Shown: positions 9,555 through 21,405, counted from the first letter of the stretch. The stretch: 64,000 nucleotides of DNA from Moniliella sp. 'wahieum' (GCA_003971905.1 RSEE01000021.1:248001-312000); one strand, 5' to 3'. Made by a program: numbers and translations. The notes: generated by a model from the letters alone, not told the origin.

Positions 9555-12500
9555 ATGCCCTCGGCCGTTGCCCATGCGGCTGCCTCTGGACTAGCACACA
9601 ACGACCGCTCCCCCTCCTCACCCCCTCCTCCTCCTCCGCCACCGCCGCCACAACGCGTCCCTCCGCCGCAAGCCCCACCCACTTCCTCACCGTCCTTCCC
9701 CGCCCGAGTACGTCTCTGCATGCCTCCACCCTCAAATGCTGTGGCTACTACGTTGAATGCTTACCCTTTTCCCTCTCCAGACTCTGTGTCCTCCTCACCC
9801 AAGCCTCTCCCCCATATTCCCGGGCCGCCGGCGCAGGCAAGACCGCCTCCTCTCACCTCGCACGGGCTGCCTCCTGCCGCTCTTCCCCACCCTGGGTGGA
9901 CAGCTGCATGCGATTGCGCGCGAGTACGGCCTACCCTCTATCGGCGGCATCAGCATCTACCTCGTGGACGATGGCTTTGGTGCATTGGGCCCATGTGTCG
10001 GTGACAGCGTGTGGCGCGCCATGTGGGCACCCTACTTTGGCCCGTATCCTCATCCTCATTCCCCTCCGCCCCCACCCAACCTGTACGACGACCTCGTCCT
10101 CCCGTCACAGCACCGGCCCATAGTCGCGCGCATCGAATGGGCCGTTGAGCCCAGCCGTGCTCCGTGGTGGCCTGCTTGGCTCGACAACGCTGTGGCGCGC
10201 GCCACTGGCTCCCCCCGGACTGCCGTGCTCGATCCCCACCTGGGCCATGTTGGGAAGCTGGCTCCCAGACCCCTAGCCTTACTCGCTCCGGTGGCTCTCG
10301 TTCTGCCACTTGCAGCCCCACCTGGCGCTCCACTGTATCTAGAGAACATGCCACCACCTCACCCCTTCTCTCCCGCACCGCCCCGCCCCACTAAGAGCGA
10401 CGACGCCATGCCCTCATTCGCCGCCACCCGCACCCGCTCCCTGTCTGTGCAGGAGCGGCACGCCCTGTCACGATCCCCTAATACCTCTACCCTCTTTCGC
10501 CGCCCCCAAGGGAAAGGCCCCCCAATTCTTCGCCACTCCCCGCCGTTCCACTACCGGCCTCCAACGCTACTACTGCCCCGGTGCCGTCACCACCTTCGCC
10601 GGAGCCATCTCTTCGTCAATCCAACCTACCTGGTTGGAGCAACCTCAGACTTGCTCATCTCCTCGCTTTCCATCTCTATTACCCCCTTCCATGTCGGCGT
10701 CCTCCTTGGCTCTTTCCCTGTCAGGGATGGCAATTGAAATGGAACCCAAGAGCTGCCATGAAGCTGCGGTGGACACCTACACCACCCTGGCCCCACCCGG
10801 CCCCTGCAGCCTTCGCACTGCCAAAGGGAGCAGTAGCAGCCACTCGTCCACTCTGCTCCCCTACTCCCCAGCCCCACTGGAGGTGCCTAATTCGTCGCTG
10901 TTGTCCCCCCTGCAGCTCGATAAGTCTCAATTTCCCTCGAGGGAGGAGCAGGAACCGATGCCGGAGGAGCAGGAACCGGTCATGGAGGATAAAGGAGAGG
11001 AAAGGGGCCAAGCATCGCTGAGGATACTCCAACCCGGTGCCGTCCACCCTCCGAGGACCCATCTCACTTTGAGGCGCCTAACTCTCTTGGCGTGGACTTG
11101 TCCGAACCTGCAGCTGTTCGTCCAGACGAGGTGCAGGGGAACATGACGACTTCGTTTAGTGAATGGAGCTTGCCTACATCCAGTCTTTGACTGCGGAGGA
11201 CCAGGCGGCGGTGGCGGAGATCATCGGCCACCCCCTTCTCCCACAAAGAGTGAGTGTTGCTCTTCAGGAGGTCACATCGGATCTGCCTACACCACCCCAG
11301 TCGGACCCTGGTTCACCGTCCGGGTACGAATTGCTGTACGGGAACCCTAGCGCAGGCGCCCTTGCGCCTTTCCAGAAGCCTCCCTACCTTTCGTCTCCCC
11401 CGTCGAACGCGGTTCCACCCTTGGACCCTTCTTGTTTTCTATTAATCGTCGTCGGGAGGTTTCAGTTCTCCACCCCATGTCACCTCCAGTCACTGCTGCC
11501 AGCGAGGCTTTCTCGGATGGGCCTGCCGTCTCCCCACCTGCAGAGTCATCTCTCACCACGCCCAAGGGGGTGAGATCCCCAACGGCAGCGATCCAGAGAA
11601 TCTCTCAACCCGAAATCACACCCGCTCTGACTGAACGTACTGAGCTGCGTCCCTCAATTGCTGAGGACGCCAACCACACCGGACCCGACTTGTTACGTTC
11701 GAGCGAATCATCTACCTGGGACCGTGTGATGCAAGCGCTCAACAATCCCTGGCATCCGTCGGACGATACCGGTACTTCCATTCTCCCGCAACCCTCGGAC
11801 CGGAGCTCAGTATCGGCCTCAAGCCAAGAAAAGGAGAATGTGACCGTGATGCGGGCGACGTCCGACCCCACTTGACCTTCCCAACTAACAAGGATGTTCG
11901 TATTGTCGCAAACAGGACCCAGCCGGCCCATACCCAGCCTGCACGGCAGCAGGATTCTTCCCTAGTGCAACTGAACGTCGCTCTCTCATCCTCTACTTCT
12001 GAGGTTGTGACTCAAGCCGTTTCACCACTGCCTGAGAGGGACATGGGTCTCCCCTCGGCTGCACCAAACGGGCAGGATGAATCAATCTCGCCGAGTCTTA
12101 GCTTATCGCCCGTGGATACCCCAAGGCCGCATGGGTCGCGTTCCGGGCATTTCTCGGTTTCGAATCGCGATTCGGGCCATTTGGATGACCTGCCCGATTG
12201 CCAGCAGCCCTTGTCTCGTGTTTCTCCATCAACCAGCCCGCGGGCGTGGTCGCATCCAAGTACCCAGGACACCCTGTTGAGCAAGAGCGCAAGCCAAGGG
12301 AGTGACTCGACTCAGTTTACCACCCGATCGATCCAGGACGTGGATGAATCGACAACGTCGGTACTGCCTTCGGGCTTGACATCGGGCTTGGCATCCGATA
12401 GCGAGAACCTTGAAGCATCTACACCTTCCTTAAGAGAGACGATGCCTACGATGGGTAAGGAGGGCAAGAAACCTCACGACCAAGGTGAGGGGGAACATGA

Positions 12501-14332
12501 CATTTTGTACGGGCCCAAAGACCTTTCCCCCCCTGTCGTCGGCGTCAATGTGCCCCCTCCTCTCCCCCTAGGCCAGGCGCATCCGGTGCCCCTATCCACT
12601 CTGCAGTCAAAATCCCCTGTTCCCCTGCCGAGCCCCGCTCGGGTCGATATTCGCCAAATGATCTGCGCGCCCCTTCTTCGGCCCTCCCTACGCGAGAGAG
12701 AGAGCAGAGCGTGGCCCCGATCCCATCATCAACGGATGCATCCACGTCCACTCGAAGGGAAGTGATGCTGACGGCGCAGCGTGCTTTGCTTGGGATCCTC
12801 GATCGTCAAGGCTATTGTTCGTATTTTCTACTAATTTCTTGCGATGCATATCCATAAAGCTGACTTTGTTTTTGGTTTTGCTTGTGCAGTTCACGAAGTC
12901 ACCCGAGCGTGGGGAGCCAATCGAGCGGATACAACAGTTCCTCCCAGCGAATCCCCTCACTCTCTTCACAATGCCAACTTGAAGCAAACGAAAGGTTTGG
13001 GGGAGGACCAGCACGGCGAAGACCCACGCCTTGGCCTGGGCCTGATTTGGGATAGCCAAGAGCGATCTGGGCACCCTGCCGCACTAGGGCTAGACCATGC
13101 CGTGTTTGTCACGCCAACGATTAACTCGACAATGCCTCCATCCGCGCCTGAATCGCGTACTTCCTCGGACGATCATACTCGCCGCCCCATCCCCTTGTCT
13201 CTCATTGGCGACAACGATATGGAATCGCCCCTGGACAACATTATGGATCACGCTGCTGCGCCTCCCAATCCGGTTGGGATTCAGCACAGTAGTACCTTGT
13301 CCCTAGAGCCAGACCATTCTTCTGCGCGGCCGTCAGCGACTCATGGCTCACCTGGGACGCCATCGCCCGCAAAAATGGCATCTCCTCTAATCTCTCCCCT
13401 TCCGTTCACGTGGAAATGGGCCGCGCTGTTCCTTCTTCTCCCGACGAGGGTCTCCAACGCACCCCACCTTGAGCCATACGATACCTAAGCCCCAAGAGTT
13501 GTACGCTACTCTTCTCGGTACCAGTGTTATGGACATGCACTCTGGTCCTATCAAGCAGCAGACCCGCCTTGACTCCCTTGCAAGCAAAGGGCTTCCCATT
13601 CTACCCGTGGGGAAAGAAAAATATGGCTTTCCTTCCTCTCCTTCTCTCAACCTCGATCCGGTTCCCAGATCTGGCAATAGGTGGCCCAATTCCTTGCCTC
13701 GCCGCTCCCCTCGTCTCCTGAGATGGGGACTTGGAATACAACCGCGGCAAGGCGACCCGCTACGTCCCACTCCTCCGCCAAATCTCCGCCCCCTCCGCAT
13801 CGCGACCGAGCCACCCAGCCACCTCAGGGCTCCCCATCACGCCACAGAGGAACCAAGGCACGCCATGGGGTATGCCCGTCCCTGCGATGACCCTCTCTGC
13901 GCCCACGACACCGCTCGTGGGCAGCGAAACCCCTCTGCCACCACCAGCCAGCCGAGACGGGGAGCCGCTTCGTTCGATGCTCTTACAGGGCACGGCAAGT
14001 AGCCACAATCACCTCCCACTCCCAGCGCGGCCCAGCGTGACATGGAGTCCGACGGTCATTGACCGAGTCCGGGCGCCGAGTAGTGGAGCGGTCGGCAAGG
14101 CGTCAAAGCACCTTCTTCCGCCACCTCTTCCCCCTCTGTTGCCTCTTCGTCCCGCGCCCGACGCGCTTTGGCCGCAGCTGCCTCCTCTCTCCGCCGCACC
14201 CATACCGGTCCCCTTAGTCCCCACTTGCCCTCCAGCAAGTTGGACACGGCTGCGCCGCCCTCGGCCGCATCCCCAAGCGTGTCTCCGCGCCTGGCGTTAG
14301 CACGCATGCCAATGCCGCGCAAACCCTCGTAG
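9555..14332 (+). CDS. Very long low-complexity protein with a conserved fungal N-terminal block
   Basis: I do not know its function. Exon 1 (9,555-9,707) encodes an Ala start and a polyproline run. A GTACGT intron at 9,708-9,780 joins in phase to the only conserved-looking part: a block containing LHAIAREYGLPSIGGISIYL, then VWRAMWAPYF, then PIVARIEWAVEP, which I believe recurs in fungal proteins without known role. The rest is Ser/Pro/Thr-rich and probably disordered. A second intron at 12,817-12,889 restores the frame between ALLGILDRQGY and HEVTRAWGANR. The C-terminus reads RRALAAAASSLRRTHTGPLS to PMPRKPS, stop 14,330-14,332. Several frame changes lie between 10,500 and 14,050, so the length, about 1,540 residues, is approximate. 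Treating it as one gene rests on the lack of any convincing break and on matching composition. Confidence 0.65.
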
Positions 14333-14399
14333 CACCCTGCGCCGGGGGCAGGCGATCCGAACTTACCAAAAGGGCCGTCTCCAGGATACCCAAAATGTT

Positions 14400-14401
<2 letters not shown>

Positions 14402-14453
<52 letters not shown>
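14402..14453. repeat. (CT)n microsatellite
   Basis: Twenty-six uninterrupted CT units just after the stop of the preceding long gene, possibly in its 3' untranslated region. Confidence 0.95.
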
Positions 14454-14456
<3 letters not shown>

Positions 14457-14870
14457 GTCTTAGTAGCGCTGTTGCTCTTACCCTTGCGTTAGTTTTGGTT
14501 TGCTTGTTGTGTGCCCCCTCAGGCTCCTCCCCCTCCTCCACCACCTCCACTCCCCGCTTTCCTCTCTGTCCCCTTTACGCTTCGCCGATTCATGTTGACG
14601 AGATAGTATACTAATCCTGCTGCCCCCTCTGTCCGAGCTGGTGCCTGTAAGAGGTACGTTTGGAGAACCAGAACAGCAGACATTTGATATTTTGGTGCTG
14701 CCTTGTCCGATAAAAAGAGCAGCACGTGAGTAGTAATAGGGTCCGATGGAGGAAACCAGTGCTAAGTACCTAATGAACCGCCGTTTCCCGCGGTCCCAAC
14801 ACAAGTGATTGTCAATGTGTGAGAGCCATGCGAGCCGACATTCGATCTGTTGGGCAGTCTCGTGCAAACT
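14454..14870. other. Unassigned stretch before the HSP70 repeat region
   Basis: No gene or clear repeat seen. It does not match the sequence that precedes the other L copies, so it seems to be unique flank to the left of the array. Confidence 0.4.
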
Positions 14871-15805
14871 ATGTGGAAACGCACACCCCTGTAGTTTAGG
14901 GGTACAACCCCGTGGACGGCCAATCGGAGCAACGTATAGATAAGGCTGTACGTCAGTGGCATCAGAGCCTAGCTGAACCCAGAGCGGATGTAGAGGCGAG
15001 GGAGAGACCCTCCAATTTGAGTGGCTGCCTGTGGGTGCAAAAGCCGCAGAGCTCCGACCCTCCGAGGAAGGGGAAGCGTCCCTAGGGCGTCAGACCCGTT
15101 GAAGGGGCCTCAAAACTCCGGGGTAACGTGGTTACCGTCTGGGGCGTTACTATACTCGACGCGCTGTCATGCATCTAATGGGGGGAATCAGACGGAGTCC
15201 TACTAACGAAGAGTAAGCGATATTACTGAGAGTAGCCGCGGCTTGCAGGGTATAACTGACGTGAGTCGTGCATTCGTAAGGGGGGTATGGGAACAGGAGA
15301 TGAACAGGATGAACCGCGGTTGAACAGGGTGAACAGAAGGATGATCAGTACGTACCACAGCGAGCAAGTCCAATAGTAGACGCGGCTACTTATATACAAA
15401 AGGAACCAGGCCTCGCAACTAAGTGCCTCAGGCCTCATGATGCATGACAGGCACTATAACAAACAGAATGTAAGAGAACTTTCCAGAGAAGTACAGACTA
15501 AGATATACAGCCCGTGCTCTCAAAGGCGCTGTCACTACGCAATCGGGCGCAGCAGGTAAAGGGTGCTGTTACGACCAGTGGGCGCGATGGGCACAAAAAG
15601 CATCCCATCTCGTACCAATGAGTCCATATGCGATCAGGGCGGTGGGCGGAGGGGATGATATACTACTGCAGCATGAATAAAAGGTGTCCGCTGGCTCTCT
15701 CTCGCTAATCAAACGGTACTTACGCGTATGTAGATGAGTCGTCTACGACATGCTGATCTCTGCGTCCGGAAATAGTCGGAACGCCCCGTAACCTGTAACA
15801 GGCCA
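14871..15805 (+). repeat. L segment, copy 1
   Basis: Opens with GTGGAAACGCACACCCCTG and runs through CCGTGGACGGCCAATCGG, an Arg-codon-free non-coding stretch, GTGAGTCGTGCATTCGTAAG, and ends near GGAACGCCCCGTAACCTG. The fullest direct copy. No long frame is shared convincingly by all copies. Family unknown. Confidence 0.75.
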
Positions 15806-16029
15806 TATATGCTATACCTCTTTTCGCGCCATATATATGGCCTAGATGAGAGTTGTATATATACCAACACAAGTAATACGTGCTGTGGCCAACCATATTC
15901 ATCTCTGCTTCCGTCGGTGCCATGCAGTGGGCCGCGCCAGCATTCGTGCATCGTCAAGACCGAAGTCATATATATGTTGAACGTTGGTGTGGCCAACATA
16001 TGTACATCGTGCATCATGCATCAACACGT

Positions 16030-16426
16030 GCGTTGCGGCCTTTGTTGAAGTTATATAGGGTTAGCATCTGAGGAGGCGGTGAGATCTGAGTAGGGAAAGA
16101 GTTCAAGTTGAGCGCTGTGGGATGTTGGCGCAGCCGAAGAAGCAATAAGCGCCCGATATGACATGTGACAGGTGAAAGAGAGGCTGATAATACACGCTTA
16201 TACGGCTCGTGGCCTATGGTAGTGCCGGCGTGGTGGATGGCCCGGCTGCGCACTTCCAAAATGCAGCCATCAACCAGAGGCAAGGCGCAAAGTAGATATA
16301 GAATGATGCCAAATGGGTATCTGCACCAACAACCCCCCAACAAACCCATCCTCCAACCCCACAACAATCCTCTCCTCCAGCCTCCCCAGTCCCTCCCCTT
16401 CTCCACACCCTCCTTCCCCCCTTGCC
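16030..16426 (+). promoter_or_regulatory. Leader of HSP70 unit 1
   Basis: Contains TTATATAGGGTTAGCA near 16,050, shared with units 2 and 3, and a C/A-rich run (CAACCCC, CCTCTCC units) just before the HSP70 start. The run differs in repeat number between units. No clear heat-shock element array (GAA/TTC inverted repeats) was seen. Confidence 0.45.
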
Positions 16427-18209
16427 ATGCCGAATACGGCAATTGGCATCGATCTCGGCACTACCTTCTCGCGCGCTGCTGTTTGGCAGAACGACCGGGC
16501 TAAGGTCATTCCCAACCACCTGGGCAACAGCACCACCCCCTCCTGTGTAGCCTTCAACGAACGCGAGCGCCTCATGGGAGAGGCCGCCATTTCCCAGATC
16601 GGGATGAACGTGGACAACACGGTGTTTGACGTCAAGCGACTCATCGGTCGCCGGTTTGATGATAAGGTGGTCCAGGAGGGCATGAAGCATTGGCCATTCA
16701 AGGTGATTAACGTCGACGGTCAGCCGATCATTCAAATTGAGTACAAGGAAAAGACCAAGCAGTTCACCCCCGAGGAAATCACGGCCATGATGCTAGTCCA
16801 CATGCGCAAGACGGCCGAAATGTACCTTGACGCACCAGTACAGAACGCCGTGGTGACTGTGCCTGCCTATTTCGACAAGATGCAACGTGAGGCTACGAAG
16901 GACGCCTGCACCATTGCGGGTCTTCCCGTCTTGCGCATTATCAACGAGCCAACTGCCGCCGCCATGGCGTACGGGTTGGACACATTGACTGATACTGAGC
17001 GCACCGTCCTCACATTTAATCTGGGTGTCCGTACCTTTGACGTGTCCCTGCTGGCTATGCGCTCAGGAGAGTTCCAAGTTTTGGCCACCAACGGTGACAC
17101 CCACCTCGGTGGCGAGGACTTTGACACTCGTCTGGTCGAGCATTGCATCGAGATATTCGAACGCAAAAGCAAGCCGAATAAGGGTCTCAGATCCAACGCT
17201 CGTGCCATTCGCCGTCTCCGCACTGCATGCGAGGTCGCAAAGTGCAACCTCTCTTCCGTCACCCATACCGCGATCGACATCGGCTATCTGCACGAAGGGA
17301 TCGACTTTGAGTGTGGCATCACCCGAAGCCGCTTTGAAGAGATGTGCGACGACTTGTTTCGCGGTATCATTGGCTCTCTCGAGAAGGTCTTGAGGGACGG
17401 CAGAGTCAAGAAGAGACAGGTCAACCCAATTGTTATGGGGGAGGTTCAACACGGATTCCCCGTGTGCAACGTATTGTCTCTGAATTCTTCAACGGACGCG
17501 ACCTCAACAAGTCGATCAACCCGGATGAAGTTGTTGCCGTTGGAGCTGCCATCCAGGCTGCCATCCTCTCGGGCCACCTTACGAAGAAAACAGAGGACCT
17601 GAATAACCCCTTGTCTTTGGGAACGAGCGTGGATGGGAATTTGTTCGATCCACTGATCAAGCGCAATACGAAGACTGTACCTCCAAAAACGACCAAAGTC
17701 CATGTTACTGTTGATGACAATCAGGACGGAATCATGATCGATGAGGCTAAGACTACGATGACGTTTTATGTGGACGCCAATTCGATCCTGACGATGTCAA
17801 CAAATCACAACAGATCGTCATCAAAAATAATGGTCGTCTGTCAAAGCAGGACATTACGCGCATGGTATCGGACGCGAAGCAGTACAAGGCGGATGATGAA
17901 GCTGAACGCGCACGAATTAGGGCCAAAACTGACCTCCAGTCGTACGCACAGCGCCTGCGCGATGAACCGGCCATGAGGGGCAACCTCAATAATCGCGAAA
18001 AGAAGGCGCTGGAAACGGCCATCAAGGAGACACTTAAATGGGTGGATGACTCAGACGAGGTTTCTAAGGATGTGTATGAGGATAAGCAGAAGGAACTGGA
18101 GGATATGGCCCACCGCCCTCAGAAGCGGGCTGAAAATCGTGGCCAGCGAAGAGGCCACCATCGTGGGCCACGAGGAGGGCGAGGCCGCCCGCGGGCGAAA
18201 CAAGGGTGA
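16427..18209 (+). pseudogene. HSP70 copy 1, decayed
   Basis: Starts [15 protein letters not shown] and keeps the HSP70 layout through the nucleotide-binding domain, substrate-binding domain and lid. Key residues are changed: the phosphate-binding loop, DLGGGTFD in the other copies, reads NLGVRTFD. Compared with copy 2 it lacks 29 codons of the substrate-binding domain as a clean in-frame 87-base loss (between MID and EAK), plus a shorter loss soon after, and it shifts frame near 17,440 and again near 17,800. The tail is Arg/Gly-rich and ends GGRGRPRAKQG, with no EEVD. The lost catalytic residues go beyond the homopolymer errors seen elsewhere, so I call it a pseudogene. Nearest relatives by eye are cytosolic Ssa-type HSP70s. 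Confidence 0.8.
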
Positions 18210-18868
18210 ACCCCTCTCCCCCCCCTTCATCTGAATGATGCAGGCCCTATCGATCGTTTCACGTCCATTTGGAAGAGTGGTCCAGGCCCTGGATTGGGCA
18301 CAATCATCGAAGGTGTCCGCTGTCTTCCCTAACTTTTGCTTCGCGTCGCAAAAGGTCAAACCCCTCATGGAAGCAACAATTACTATGCCCTACAAGCTGC
18401 TTTGATCATGCTCTTCTTCTATCCCATCCTGATCTGATTCCACCCACCATCTACTGTTACAAGATAACCGCGGTCCCACGAATCCCCTTGGGCCAGTGGT
18501 TATGAGATGAGTGCATTCATCATCCTTTTGAATCAAGTTGCTTGCATCCAGAGACCACAGCATCACAGCCTTCCCAACACGGTTGATGCAATATAGATGT
18601 TACGGGACGCGTCAGATCTGATCCGAGCTGGTTCAACCTGAGGCCCGTCTACTGTACCCATGCCCCCCAAAGAGCTCGTTCCCAATCCCCAACTATAACG
18701 TGCGACCATGCTGTGGCGCCTCCATTGTAAGCCGCCCGTGTAGGAGACACCGCTGGCGCATTCCTCTGTTCTTTTTCCTATCACCGCTGCCAGGGCCTAC
18801 TCCCATGTCTCAATCACCACCCCACTGCATGAAGCTCTAAATAGTTGAAAAGGCCATGTCATGAGGGG
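18210..18868 (+). repeat. Trailer of HSP70 unit 1
   Basis: Non-coding stretch shared with units 2 and 3, including TGATCATGCTCTTCTTCTAT, AAGATAACCGCGGTCCCACG and CCGAGCTGGTTCAACCTGAG. Close identity among the three units suggests recent duplication or gene conversion. Confidence 0.7.
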
Positions 18869-19445
18869 AGTCCTCCCGAGGTGAAACCCACACCCCTGTA
18901 TTAGTTTATTAGAGGTATAAACGTTATTAAACCGTGGACGGTCAATCGGAGCAACGTACGGCGGTACGTCTGTGGCTTCCGATCCTAGCTGAACGCCGCG
19001 CTGAACGCTGAACGTGCTGAATCCTGAAGCCCGAGCGGGTGTAGAGGCAAGGGAGAGACCCTCCAGGTTGGGTGGCGTCTGCGTGCAAAGGGCGCTCTGA
19101 CCCTCCGCCGGAGGAAGGAGCAACGTACGTAGGTCGTCAGATCCATTGAAGTGGCCCCGAAACTCCGGGGTACCGTGGTTACCTGCTGGGACGTTACCAC
19201 ACTCGACGCGCTGTATTGGGCCGAATCAGACGGAGCCCTAACGAAGAGCGAGCGCTATACTGAGAGTAACCGCGGCTTGCAGCCTGTAACCGACGTGAGT
19301 CGTGCATTCGTAAGGGGGGTATAGAAGGTGGTACAGGAAACTGGATGCACTGCTTGAGTCAATACGTATACCACAGCGAGCAAGCATTATAGTAGACAGG
19401 GCTACTTATATACTACAAAAGGAAGGGCTGGAACGCCCCGTAACC
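18869..19445 (+). repeat. L segment, copy 2 (internally shortened)
   Basis: Matches copy 1 from ACCCACACCCCTGTA through CGTGCATTCGTAAGGGGG, then jumps from the CTACAAAAGGAA string straight to GGAACGCCCCGTAACCTG, losing roughly 370 bases present in copy 1. Confidence 0.7.
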
Positions 19446-19688
19446 TGCTGTAACACTGAGGCCATATATATGCTATACCTCTTTTCGCATCATATATGGC
19501 CTATATGAGAGTTGTATATACCAATAGTGTAGTACGTGTTGGTCAACTTGATATCGGGAGATAGAGAGATGAAGGCTAGAAATCATATTCATCTCATTGT
19601 GGATGCTTCCGTCGATGCCCAGAAGGCAGTGGGCCGCGCCAGCATTCGTCCATCGTCAAGACCAATGTCATAATATACGAGGAGACCC

Positions 19689-19729
19689 CCGGGCCTACGG
19701 CCCGGTCAGCTGGGGCTTCGCCCCAGCTG
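19689..19729. repeat. Double hairpin of GC-rich palindromes
   Basis: Stem CCGGGCC/GGCCCGG with loop TAC at 19,689-19,705, followed at once by stem CAGCTGGGGC/GCCCCAGCTG with loop TTC at 19,707-19,729. Both stems are perfect. The form resembles the GC clusters and double-hairpin elements known from fungal mitochondrial DNA; a nuclear role is unknown. Confidence 0.85.
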
Positions 19730-20605
19730 CCGTTCTCCCTTCGCCACCGTAGCCACCGTTCCACCGTCGCCAACACCGACATCTCTTAGTTCTATATCGG
19801 AGGGTCCACCAAAAAGTGTGCAACCCTACTGCTCCCCGACCTGGGCTGGCTGCGCCAATCATCGGGCATATGACAGAGTCGCGTCGACGGGTCCCTCCCA
19901 TACCTTACAAGGGGAGCGTCGGTGGCGCAATAGTAACCGTGGCACAAGGCAGAGTGGTGGTGCAAGGAGGAGATATGGAGAGCAATTGAGGGGGGAGGCA
20001 AGGGGGGACAAGAAGTGGAGGGGGACAAAGGGTCGGTGGAACAAGGGAAGGGTTGGAGCAAGGATGATCGGTAGACCGGGGGGCTCTCACCCAGGTTGAT
20101 GGGGTACAATAGGTGAAGGACAACTCACGGTAGTTTCGGGTTTGGGCTGTTTGGTGGCTTGAATCCCCCGTACGGTGGCAAGGCTGCGTATGCGCCGGAT
20201 TGAGGGTAGTAGCGTGTCTGAAGCCTCCGGGGCCTTTTTAGGGACGGAAAACACTGCCAGAGCTGAAGCTGGGAAGGGCCAGCAGTCGACGTAGCTGTGA
20301 AAGTAACCCACGCGATATGCTGCGGTACGGGGAACCGACGCGGCTGATGGACGGCTCGCGCGACTGGGCAGATGGAAAGCTGGAGGACGAGGTTGGATGA
20401 TGAAGATGGTGCAGCTAAGTGAAGACGAGAGGTTGCCTGTATTACTGAATCAATTGGCTGGAAACGTTCAGGAGTTGGACAGGAAAGGCGGGAAGGGACG
20501 AGAACGGAAGGTGGGATAAAGGATTCCCATCAATCAAGGATGCTGACTGTTGGTTGGCCCCTTTTTGGTAACCCCCTTCTGTCTAAGCCCCATCACACTG
20601 GGGTA

Positions 20606-20910
20606 GATGTTGACAGAGCGAAGCAGACGAAGCTGCTACAGAGTGCGACATGGGAGTACTCGCGATCCATGGATCAGCTGCAAAGTAACCGTCAGACAAG
20701 GCGTGAAGGAAAAGTTCAAGCACCATCTGAATTGAAGGGACGGAGACAGGAGAGAGAGATGCAAAGATGTTGACAGAGCGAAACAGAGGCGAAGCTGCTA
20801 GAATGGTTCAGCTGCAAAGCAGCCTTCAGACAAAGCGTGAAGGCAAAGTGGTGGGCCATAAGTCTTCAGGTAACATCTGAAGGGAAAAGGAGACAGAAGA
20901 GAGAGAAGGG
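20606..20910. repeat. Tandem duplication of a 150-base block
   Basis: Copies at 20,606-20,765 and 20,766-20,910 share GATGTTGACAGAGCGAA, CAGCTGCAAAG and GTGAAGG landmarks in the same order with moderate divergence. It lies inside the unit 2 insertion. No gene overlaps it with confidence. Confidence 0.75.
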
Positions 20911-21405
20911 GGACGAAGCGAGCAGGGCGCGCGCGCCCTGCGAGCGGAACTCTTCCGCCCGGTTAAGTGAGCGTCACCGATCCACCGAGGGCCGTGCAAG
21001 GGAACCCCAGCACTACCCTCCAACAGAAGCAAGCGAAGGCTGCAAAGGCACTAAGAATGTCATCCGATAGCACTTCCTCGTATAGAAATAATATCCCCTT
21101 CTTCGTTCTGGCTGCAGGGGGCGTAGAACGTGGCAAGGGGCAGCTGATGTAAAAAGTGCACAGGGCTAAAGGAGGAATAATATAACTTAGGGATACATTG
21201 GACGTTTTGGTGGCCATATTGTTGTGTGGATGAATTGTGTCCTACACTGGTGACATGCGACCAGTGGCACTGCAGCAATAGTGCTCTTGTTTTTCTTCTT
21301 CTTGTTCCTATTATACCTGCCCATGGGAGCATAGCTCTTGTGGGAGCTATGCAGTGAATGTTATGACTTTGCCACCTCCATCCCCAGTTAGTAACTGCAC
21401 AATCC

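Larger units (their letters stand above)
19679..21405. repeat. Insertion of about 1.7 kb inside unit 2
   Basis: Unit 2 matches unit 1 up to about 19,678 and again from about 21,406, but this block is absent from units 1 and 3. It begins with two strong hairpins, holds a fragment of a GC-rich minisatellite, an exon-like frame on the minus strand (20,153-20,311) that ends at a GTGAGT donor, and a tandem duplication at 20,606-20,910. No recognisable transposase. Origin unknown; the edges are approximate. Confidence 0.6.

Noticed and set aside
8879-9735. Long minus-strand frame upstream of the gene at 9,555
   Set aside because: Its Arg/Gly-rich content is the complement of C/T-rich promoter and polyproline-coding DNA, with no domain.
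14056-14550. Minus-strand frame with a long Arg/Glu run
   Set aside because: The run is the CT microsatellite read in reverse, and the rest is the antisense of the long gene ending at 14,332.
15223-15438. Small minus-strand frame in L that resembles one in L copy 3 (24,767-25,033)
   Set aside because: The likeness follows from DNA similarity between L copies; the frame is missing in copy 2 and the two versions differ by indels, so coding is not supported.
14871-19445. Reading the L segments as LTRs of a retroelement fossil
   Set aside because: L copies lie in direct order like LTRs, and one copy has TGGCATCAGAGC, which recalls a tRNA primer site. But the string is not kept in the other copies, no TG...CA ends or coding remains of such an element were seen, and the DNA between copies is an HSP70 unit. 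I left L unclassified.
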